Source: Alphaproteobacteria bacterium
Lineage (GTDB): Bacteria > Pseudomonadota > Alphaproteobacteria > Rhizobiales > Xanthobacteraceae
Length of the DNA: 5,956 nucleotides
Reading direction: 5' to 3'
NCBI GenBank assembly: GCA_005884465.1
Contig: VAZH01000325.1
Span: forward strand, 1-5,956
Shown here: positions 1 to 5,956 of the stretch, piece by piece
How the letters are laid out: every line of letters starts with the position of its first letter
How positions within the stretch are numbered: position 1 is the first letter of the stretch
Translations under genes and position numbers: made by a program
Notes under the pieces: model-generated
The model's input: the letters and a program-made list of their open reading frames with translations, nothing else
Database searches by the model: none
Told to the model about the DNA's origin: nothing

Positions 1-1529
1 ACCCGTATCGCCGTTGGCGGCTTTCTGCACGAGACCAACACCTTCGCGCCGACCAAGGCGACCTATGACGATTTCGTGCATGGCGGTGGCTGGCCGGCGA
101 TGGCGCAAGGCACTGACGTGCTCAGGGTCATGCGCAACATCAATATCGGGTTGGCGGGCTTTGTCGGACAGGCGGAGGCTCTGGGTTGGGAGATGGTGCC
201 GACCATCTCCTGCGGCGCCACCCCGTCGGCGCATGTGACCAGGGATGCCTATGAGCGCATCGTCAAGGTGATGGTCGAGGGCATCGCCGCCGCTGGACGG
301 CTCGATGCCGTCTATCTCGATCTCCACGGCGCCATGGTCACGGATCATCTTGACGACGGCGAAGGCGAAATCCTGGCGCGGGTGCGCAAAGTGATCGGCA
401 AGAACCTGCCGCTGGTGGTCAGCCTCGACCTGCACGCCAATGTGACGCCGCAGATGGTGGAGCAAGCGGATGCACTCATAGCCTATCGCACCTATCCGCA
501 TGTCGACATGGCCGATACCGGCCGCGCCGCTGCAAAGCATCTCGCACTGCTGTTGCGCACGCGGCAGCGCTTCGCAAAAGCGTTCCGGCAATTGCCATTC
601 CTGATTCCGATCAGCTGGCAATGCACCGATGATCAGCCCACCAAGGGCATCTACCAAAAGCTGGCAGCCATGGAGAGCGGCGCGGTACCGACGCTGTCTT
701 TCGCCCCCGGCTTTCCGGCGGCGGATTTCCCCGAATGCGGGCCGAGCGTATTCGCCTATGGCAGCACGCAAGCCGACGCCGACGCCGCGGCGGACGAGCT
801 GACAAAACTGATTATCGGCCACGAAAGTGATTCCGCATCTTCGCGCCCGACGAGGGCGTGCGTCACGCGATGGAGCTGGCAAAAACCGCGAGCAAACCCA
901 TCATCATCGCCGATACCCAGGACAATCCCGGCGCCGGGGGCGATTCCGACACCACGGGCATGCTGCGTGCGCTGGTCCGCAACAACGCGAAGAAAGCCGC
1001 GATCGGCGTGATCTATGACCCCGCTTCGGCAAAGGCCGCGCATGCCGCGGGTGTTGGCGCAACCGTCACGCTCGCGCTGGGTGGCAAGTCGGGCATATCG
1101 GGCGACGCGCCGTACAAGGAAACCTTCATCGTCGAAAAACTGTCCGATGGAAAATTCGTCGCGCCCGGCCCCTATTACGGCGGCCGCGACATGGACATGG
1201 GACCGTCGGCCTGTTTGCGGATCGGCGATGTCAGGGTGGTCGTGAGCTCGCACAAGGCGCAGCTCGCGGATCAGTCGATGTACCGCTATGTCGGCATCGA
1301 GCCGACCGAACAGGCCATCCTCGTCAACAAGAGCTCGGTGCATTTCCGCGCCGATTTCGAGCCGATCGCGGAAAAGCATTTGATCTGCGCCGCGCCCGGC
1401 GCGATGCCGGCCGATACCACCGCCGCGTTGCCATGGACGCGGCTGCGTCCGGGCCTCCGCATCAAGCCGAACGGTCCCGCCTTCATTCCCGCAACCAAAT
1501 CACGCTCAACATCTTCTGCAACCGGATAA
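1..1529 (+). pseudogene. M81 family (MlrC-like) metallopeptidase, frameshifted, 5' end just outside window
   Basis: M81/MlrC enzymes are Zn-dependent peptidases known from microcystin breakdown; most relatives have unknown peptide substrates. Frame 1 opens at the first base with T-R-I-A-V-G-G-F-L-H-E-T-N-T-F, the usual N-terminus, so probably only the start codon is missing. Likely metal ligands, numbered from the first visible codon, are E11 (HETNTF), H109 (DLHGAM), D143 and H145 (SLDLHAN) and H167 (YPHVD). The 34/2/22 spacing of the last four agrees with the ligands I recall for MlrC. Homology follows frame 1 to about base 831, then continues in frame 3 with FRIFAPDEGVRHAMEL, NPGAGGDSDTTGMLRAL and KSSVHFRADF, hallmarks of the C-terminal domain, ending at TAA 1527-1529. 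Restored length is about 510 aa, normal for the family. As written, frame 1 runs out of homology and stops at TGA 1009-1011, giving about 336 codons without the C-terminal domain. This is either a genuine recent pseudogene or a sequence error. The gene sits 7 nt upstream of the M20 gene. Confidence 0.9.
829..833 (+). other. Frameshift site in the M81 gene (apparent loss of one T)
   Basis: Frame 1 reads His-Glu-Ser-Asp up to the GAT at 829-831. The family sequence then resumes as Phe-Arg-Ile-Phe-Ala-Pro-Asp-Glu in frame 3 starting with TTC 831-833. The two codons share T831, so GATTTC has become GATTC. Frame 3 has a TGA at 828-830, immediately before the junction, so the C-terminal part cannot be an extension of a longer frame-3 gene. 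There is no heptameric slippery sequence of the X-XXY-YYZ kind, so programmed frameshifting is unlikely. Confidence 0.85.
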
Positions 1530-1536
1530 AGATACA

Positions 1537-2709
1537 ATGCCCAACATCGACCGCATCGAAGGCTTCGCCGACGAACTCACCGCGATCCGCCGGGATCTGC
1601 ACGCGCATCCCGAGATCGGCTTCGAGGAAGTCCGCACTTCCGGGATCGTTGCCGACAAATTGACGCAATGGGGTATCGAGGTGCATCGCGGCCTCGGCGG
1701 CACCGGCGTGGTCGGCGTGCTCAAGGGCAAGGGCAGCGGGGGAAAACGCATTGGTCTGCGGGCCGACATGGATGCGCTGCCGATGGAAGAAAACACCAAT
1801 CTGCGATGGCGCTCGACCATTCCCGGCCGCTTCCACGGCTGCGGCCATGACGGCCACACCACCATGCTGCTGGGCACCGCGCGCTATCTCGCGGAGACCA
1901 GGAATTTCGACGGCACCGTGCATTTCATCTTCCAGCCGGCCGAAGAAGGCCTCGGCGGCGCCCGCGCCATGATCAAGGACGGGCTGTTCGAGAAATTTCC
2001 CTGCGACGAGATCTACGGGCTGCACAATGCGCCCGACCTGAACCACGGCGAGCTTGCGATTCTTCCAGGACCCGCCATGGCAGGCGCCGACTTCTTCGAC
2101 ATCACCATCAACGGCTATGGCGCGCACGGCGCCATGCCGGAGCGCTCGAAGGATGCCGTCGTGATCGCAATCACGCTCGGACAGGCGCTGCAGACCATCG
2201 TCAGCCGCAACGTCGATCCCCTCCAGGCGGCGGTGGTGTCGGTCACGCAAATCCACGCCGGTTCCGCCTACAACGTGATTCCCGGCGAAGCAAAACTCTG
2301 CGGCACGGTTCGCGCGTTTTCCGACGAGGTGCGCGCCCTGATCCGCGAGCGGATGCGCGCGATCTGCGCCGGCATTGCCAGCGCCTTCCAGGTCGAGATC
2401 ACTGCCGATATCCGCGACGCTTTCAGCGTGCTGGTGAACCAGGAAGAGCAGTCCCGGGTGATCGAGGCCGTCGCGCGCACGGTGGTCGATCCCGCCAAGG
2501 TCTTCACCAGGTCGCAGCCGAAAATGGGCAGCGAGGATTTTGCCGACATGCTGCATGCGGTGCCCGGCGCCTATTTCTGGCTCGGCCACGAAGGGTCGGT
2601 GCCGGTGCACAATCCCGGCTACGTGCTCGACGACAAGATCCTGCCGATCGGCGCCAGCATGTTCGCACGCATCGTCGAAACCCGATTGCCGGTGGGTGCC
2701 CATGCATAA
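1537..2709 (+). CDS. M20D family metal-dependent amidohydrolase (hippurate/N-acyl-amino-acid hydrolase type)
   Basis: This is a complete 390-aa protein of normal length for M20D enzymes, which use a divalent-metal centre to hydrolyse N-acyl or N-aroyl amino acids (hippurate, IAA-amino acids, N-acetyl-amino acids) in the cytoplasm; no signal peptide is visible. Motifs in order are HAHPE (22-26), LRADMDALPMEE (74-85), GCGHDGH (101-107) with predicted ligands C102 and H104, PAEEG (134-138) with E136/E137 as catalytic base and ligand, H163 in GLHN, and H358 in the C-terminal PVHNPGY motif. The inserted dimerisation domain lies around 187-300 and includes GAHGAMP with H197. MGSEDF is at 330-335. 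All expected active-site residues are present. ATG 1537 is preceded only by a weak GGATAAAG-like ribosome site, which fits translational coupling to the M81 gene ending 7 nt upstream. The stop overlaps the amidase start. The class is certain; the substrate is not. Confidence 0.95.
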   Translation: MPNIDRIEGFADELTAIRRDLHAHPEIGFEEVRTSGIVADKLTQWGIEVHRGLGGTGVVGVLKGKGSGGKRIGLRADMDALPMEENTNLRWRSTIPGRFHGCGHDGHTTMLLGTARYLAETRNFDGTVHFIFQPAEEGLGGARAMIKDGLFEKFPCDEIYGLHNAPDLNHGELAILPGPAMAGADFFDITINGYGAHGAMPERSKDAVVIAITLGQALQTIVSRNVDPLQAAVVSVTQIHAGSAYNVIPGEAKLCGTVRAFSDEVRALIRERMRAICAGIASAFQVEITADIRDAFSVLVNQEEQSRVIEAVARTVVDPAKVFTRSQPKMGSEDFADMLHAVPGAYFWLGHEGSVPVHNPGYVLDDKILPIGASMFARIVETRLPVGAHA

Positions 2710-4126
2710 ATCGGCATCGCGGGAAGCGGTGACGTCGCTGCATGATCTCAGCGCCGTCGACCTGATTGCGGGTTTTCGCGCGAAACAGTTTTCGCCGTCC
2801 GAAGTGCTGGAGGACCTGCTGGCGCACATCGCGGTGTGGGAGCCGCACATCAAAGCGCTTTACGCATTCGACCCGGAGGGCGCACGCGCAGGCGCAAAGG
2901 CCTCCACTGAACGCTGGCACAGGAGCGAGCCGAAAGGCCCGCTCGACGGCGTCCCCGCCACGATCAAGGAGAATATCGCCACCAACGGCGTGCCGGTGCC
3001 GCTTGGTGCTGCCACCACAAAGCTGGTGCCGGCCGCGGCGGATGCCCCGCCAGCGGCGCGGTTGCGCGAAGCAGGTGCGTTGATCTTCTCCAAGACCACC
3101 ATGCCGGATTACGGCATGCTGTCGTCGGGCCTGTCGAGCTTCCATCCCCTCACCCGCAATCCCTGGGACCTCAGCAAGAATCCCGGCGGCTCCAGCGCCG
3201 GGGCCGCCGCGGCGGGTGCGGCGGGTTACGGCCCGCTGCATCTTGGTACCGACATCGGCGGTTCGGTGCGGCTGCCGGCGTGCTGGTGCGGCCTGGTTGC
3301 GCTGAAGCCCAGCCTGGGGCGGATTCCGATCGATCCACCCTATGTCGGCCGCGTCGCCGGGCCGATGACCCGCGTTGTCGATGACGCCGCCTTGATGATG
3401 AGCGTGCTGTCTCGGCCCGATCGCCGCGACGGCATGAGCCTGCCGCCAAACGACATCAACTGGAAGGCACTCGACAAGCCCTTGCGCAAATTGCGCATCG
3501 CCCTGATGCTCGATCTGGGCGTCGGCCAGGCGCTGGAGAAGGAGGTGCGCGAGGTGGCGGTCAAGGCCGCGAAAGCGTTCGAGGCGGCCGGCGCCGTTGT
3601 CACGGAAGTGCCGGGCGTGCTGACGCGCGAAATGCTCGACGGTCTCGACGCCTTTTGGCGCGCCCGCTCGTGGGACGATTTTGCCAAACTTGCGCCGGCC
3701 GAACGTGCCAAGGCGCTGCCCTATATCTACAAATGGGCGGAAGCCGGTGCGCAGCTCACGGGCCTCGACGTGATCAGGGGTTTTAACGCCACCATGGCGA
3801 TCCGGACGGCAGCGGCAAAACTGTTCGCCGATCTCGACTACCTGATTTCGCCGGTGTCGCCGGTGGTGAATTTCGCGGCCGAACTCGCTTCCCCGATCAA
3901 CGATCCCGCAAAACCGTTCGAGCATATCTGCTACACCGTGCCGTGGAACATGGCGGAAAATCCTGCCGTGTCGATCAATGGCGGCTTTAGCGAACGCGGA
4001 TTTCCGATCGGCGTGCAGATCGTCGGCCGCCGCTTCGACGATCTCGGCGTGCTCGGAATGGCGAAGGCGTTCGAAGGCTTGCGCGGTCCGCAAAGGCCGT
4101 GGCCAAGCCCGCCGGGCAAAGATTAG
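2702..4126 (+). CDS. Amidase signature (AS) family amidase
   Basis: This is a complete 474-aa serine amidase of the AS family, which hydrolyses carboxamides to acid plus ammonia or amine. The catalytic triad is fully visible: K89 in PATIKEN, cis-Ser S164 in NPGGSSAG, and nucleophile S188 in GTDIGGSVRLPA. The 24-residue spacing from S164 to S188 matches FAAH S217/S241. The LALKPSLGRIP-like segment (about 199-209) and GVQIVGRRFDD near the C-terminus (437-447) are further family features. Length is typical and no transmembrane or signal segment is seen, so it is probably cytoplasmic. I chose ATG 2702 because the conserved LHDLSAVDLIAGF opening begins about a dozen residues later; earlier codons in this frame are only the overprinted end of the M20 gene. 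The 8-nt ATGCATAA overlap with the M20 stop and the lack of a clear SD suggest termination-reinitiation coupling. The family includes aliphatic and aryl amidases, 6-aminohexanoate hydrolase-like and GatA-like enzymes. There is no GatB/GatC next to it, so a tRNA-amidation role is unlikely. Confidence 0.95.
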   Translation: MHKSASREAVTSLHDLSAVDLIAGFRAKQFSPSEVLEDLLAHIAVWEPHIKALYAFDPEGARAGAKASTERWHRSEPKGPLDGVPATIKENIATNGVPVPLGAATTKLVPAAADAPPAARLREAGALIFSKTTMPDYGMLSSGLSSFHPLTRNPWDLSKNPGGSSAGAAAAGAAGYGPLHLGTDIGGSVRLPACWCGLVALKPSLGRIPIDPPYVGRVAGPMTRVVDDAALMMSVLSRPDRRDGMSLPPNDINWKALDKPLRKLRIALMLDLGVGQALEKEVREVAVKAAKAFEAAGAVVTEVPGVLTREMLDGLDAFWRARSWDDFAKLAPAERAKALPYIYKWAEAGAQLTGLDVIRGFNATMAIRTAAAKLFADLDYLISPVSPVVNFAAELASPINDPAKPFEHICYTVPWNMAENPAVSINGGFSERGFPIGVQIVGRRFDDLGVLGMAKAFEGLRGPQRPWPSPPGKD

Positions 4127-4145
4127 AACGGCGCGACATACGCGA

Positions 4146-4222
4146 TTGTCGTGCGCGGGCTCGACCCGCGCATCCATCCTCTTCATAAAGATGGATTGCC
4201 GGGTCAAGCCCGGCAATGACGA
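4146..4222. repeat. Intergenic palindromic repeat, cloverleaf type (copy A)
   Basis: Three abutting inverted repeats fill most of the gap between the amidase and crotonase genes. Hairpin 1 has 8-bp arms 4152-4159/4165-4172 with a 5-nt loop. A central stem pairs 4172-4178 with 4190-4196 (ATCCATC/GATGGAT). Hairpin 3 has 9-bp arms 4195-4203/4209-4217 (ATTGCCGGG/CCCGGCAAT) with a 5-nt loop. TTGTC (4146-4150) and GACGA (4218-4222) can close the whole as an outer stem with one T-G mismatch that would be a G-U pair in RNA. I recognise the GATGGATTGCCGGGTCAAGC core as a very common dispersed element of Bradyrhizobium-type genomes, usually described as REP-like. It starts 19 nt after the amidase stop and ends 35 nt before the crotonase ATG. 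There is no T-run, so simple intrinsic termination is doubtful. Confidence 0.85.
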
Positions 4223-4244
4223 AATTGGAATCAAGAAACAACCG

Positions 4245-4250
4245 AGAGGA
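4245..4250 (+). promoter_or_regulatory. Shine-Dalgarno site of the crotonase gene
   Basis: AGAGGA lies 7 nt upstream of ATG 4258 and decides the start. An in-frame ATG at 4216 lies inside the palindromic repeat and would add 14 residues unlike the family. This is the only strong SD-like site before any gene in the window, consistent with independent rather than coupled translation of the crotonase. Confidence 0.75.
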
Positions 4251-4257
4251 AACCCCC

Positions 4258-5148
<891 letters not shown>

Positions 5149-5162
5149 GGCGCGACGTGGGG

Positions 5163-5246
5163 CTGTCATCACCTGCGCAGGCGGGTGATCCAGTAAGCAC
5201 CGGCGTTAGTGATTACTGGATGCCCCGCCTTCGCGGGGCATGACGG
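5163..5246. repeat. Intergenic palindromic repeat, cloverleaf type (copy B), between convergent genes
   Basis: Hairpin 1 pairs ATCACC (5168-5173) with GGTGAT (5184-5189), with inner pairs interrupted by one T-G. A central 9-bp stem pairs ATCCAGTAA (5188-5196) with TTACTGGAT (5213-5221). Hairpin 3 has 9-bp arms 5220-5228/5233-5241 around a CTTC loop. CTGTC (5163-5167) and GACGG (5242-5246) form an outer stem with one T-G mismatch. I recognise the sequence, read on the minus strand from CGTCATGCCCCGC, as another very common dispersed element of Bradyrhizobium-type genomes. It occupies nearly the entire space between the crotonase stop (5148) and the oxidoreductase stop (5252). The GC-rich hairpin 5220-5241 could act as a weak bidirectional terminator or RNA-stabilising structure, but no T-run follows on either strand. 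Confidence 0.85.
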
Positions 5247-5251
5247 AGCTC

Positions 5252-5956
5252 TCACCGCATCATCAGCGCCACGCGGCCGATGGCTTTGCGGTCGATCAGA
5301 AGCCGCATCGCTAGCGCGTAATTTTCCAGCGGCATGCGGTGCGAGACGTTGGGGCGGATTTTTCCGGCCTCCGCCCATTCCGTCAAAGCCCTCAACCGCA
5401 CTTCCCCAAGCGCTGGATTTTTCCGCACGGCTTCGCCGGCGCGGACGCCGAGCACGCTCGCGCCCTTGATCAGCACCAGATTGGTGCGGGCGAGCCCGAT
5501 GCCGCCGGTGAAGCCGATGACGAGGATGCGCGCGCCCCAGGCGATGCAGCGCAGGCTGTTTTCGAACACCTCGCCGCCGACGGGATCGAACACTACATCC
5601 GCACCGCGGCCATCGGTGATGCGCTTGACGGCGTCGCGGAACGGCTCGCGTCCGTAGAGCACCAGGTGATCGGCACCCCTCGCCTGCGCGACCGCGAGTT
5701 TTTCTTCCGATGACGCCGCCGCGATCACGGTGGCGCCGAGCATCTTGCCGATCTCGACCGCGGCTAGCCCAACGCCGCCGCCGGCGCCGTGCACCAGCAG
5801 CACTTCGCCCGGCCGAACCTGGCCGCGATCGATCAATCCGTGATAAGCGGTGCCGTGGGCGGCGAGAAATGTCGCGCCTTCGGCGTAGTCGAAGGTCGAT
5901 GGCAACGGTGTCAGTTGCGACGGCGCAACCACGGCCTCGTCGGTGTAAGCGCCGTG
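5252..5956 (-). CDS. NADPH:quinone oxidoreductase-like zinc-independent MDR protein, partial (N-terminus outside window)
   Basis: The C-terminal 234 residues are visible, with the TGA at 5254-5252. The frame stays open to the right edge as HGAYTDEAVVAPSQL, typical of the GroES-like domain end, so the start lies outside; the GTG at 5932 is internal. About 90 N-terminal residues should be missing if the protein has the usual length of about 325. The Rossmann cofactor site is clear: PGEVLLVHGAGGGVGLAAVE with the glycine motif at visible residues about 57-63, followed by the AASSEEKLAVAQARGAD segment common in NADPH-using QORs. FDPVGGEVFENSLR and LVIGFTGGIG match the QOR subgroup (COG0604 type). 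No structural-zinc cysteine cluster is seen in the visible part. It probably performs NAD(P)H-dependent reduction of quinones or enones in the cytoplasm, but MDR substrates cannot be assigned from sequence alone. It is convergent with the crotonase, with its stop 5 nt beyond repeat copy B. Its promoter is not in the window. Confidence 0.92.
   Translation of the reverse strand, partial: HGAYTDEAVVAPSQLTPLPSTFDYAEGATFLAAHGTAYHGLIDRGQVRPGEVLLVHGAGGGVGLAAVEIGKMLGATVIAAASSEEKLAVAQARGADHLVLYGREPFRDAVKRITDGRGADVVFDPVGGEVFENSLRCIAWGARILVIGFTGGIGLARTNLVLIKGASVLGVRAGEAVRKNPALGEVRLRALTEWAEAGKIRPNVSHRMPLENYALAMRLLIDRKAIGRVALMMR

Noticed and set aside
826..834. Programmed ribosomal frameshift in the M81 gene
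   Set aside because: There is no slippery heptamer and no obvious downstream stimulatory element, and M81 enzymes are not known to need frameshifting. A base deletion or sequence error is simpler.
1483..2853. Long open frame (456 codons) on the minus strand opposite the M20 gene
   Set aside because: It is antisense to a gene with every M20D motif in place. Its translation is low-complexity, rich in His/Arg/Ala/Gly, and resembles no family. GC-rich genes with C/G third positions commonly leave the opposite strand open.
2504..4234. Very long open frame (576 codons) on the minus strand opposite the amidase
   Set aside because: It runs antisense to a complete amidase with an intact catalytic triad, and its N-terminal part is just the translated palindromic repeat. 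The composition (Arg/His-rich) is that of a shadow frame.
4223..4244. Promoter upstream of the crotonase
   Set aside because: The short AT-richer stretch has no recognisable -35/-10 pair or other box; nothing beyond the SD can be supported.
4216..4257. In-frame upstream ATG for the crotonase
   Set aside because: It lies inside repeat copy A and would add 14 non-family residues. ATG 4258 has a well-spaced AGAGGA and starts with a typical MAYETIKYE.
5220..5241. Classical Rho-independent terminator between the convergent genes
   Set aside because: The hairpin is strong, but no T-run follows it on either strand and it is part of a dispersed repeat. It may still have some terminator effect, noted under the repeat.
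5930..5932. GTG as the start of the minus-strand oxidoreductase
   Set aside because: The frame continues upstream to the window edge with recognisable family sequence (HGAYTDEAV), and the N-terminal GroES-like domain would otherwise be missing.

Overview
The window is GC-rich with strong C/G bias at third codon positions. It carries two palindromic intergenic repeats of a kind I recognise from Bradyrhizobium and relatives (Nitrobacteraceae, Alphaproteobacteria). That assignment rests on the repeats and the general look of the proteins, not on a search. The genes look like ordinary chromosomal catabolic genes. There is no phage, transposase, RNA gene or CRISPR, and no gene-free stretch longer than 131 bases.

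Layout. (1) 1-1529 (+): an M81 (microcystinase C/MlrC-type) metallopeptidase. It probably enters the window at its second codon and is broken by a one-base deletion near 831, so the reading moves from frame 1 to frame 3. Both halves are otherwise well conserved. (2) 1537-2709 (+): an intact M20D amidohydrolase of the hippurate / N-acyl-amino-acid hydrolase type. (3) 2702-4126 (+): an intact amidase-signature (Ser-cisSer-Lys) amidase whose ATG overlaps the M20 stop by 8 nt. (4) 4146-4222: a cloverleaf-forming repeat. (5) 4258-5148 (+): a crotonase-superfamily (enoyl-CoA hydratase/isomerase-like) protein with a good Shine-Dalgarno. (6) 5163-5246: a second cloverleaf repeat of different sequence. 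(7) 5252-5956 (-): the C-terminal part of an NADPH:quinone oxidoreductase-like MDR protein, convergent with the crotonase and running off the right edge.

Genes 1-3 are packed tightly enough to be one transcription unit. They encode three unrelated kinds of amide/peptide-bond hydrolase, which suggests stepwise breakdown of a peptide or N-acylated amino compound; the substrate cannot be read from the sequence. The crotonase and the oxidoreductase look like separate acyl-CoA / redox functions.

The points most worth a second look are the M81 frameshift and its possible polar effect, the cloverleaf geometry shared by two repeats of different sequence, and the crotonase that lacks both classical catalytic glutamates. 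I see no convincing new multi-gene system here.
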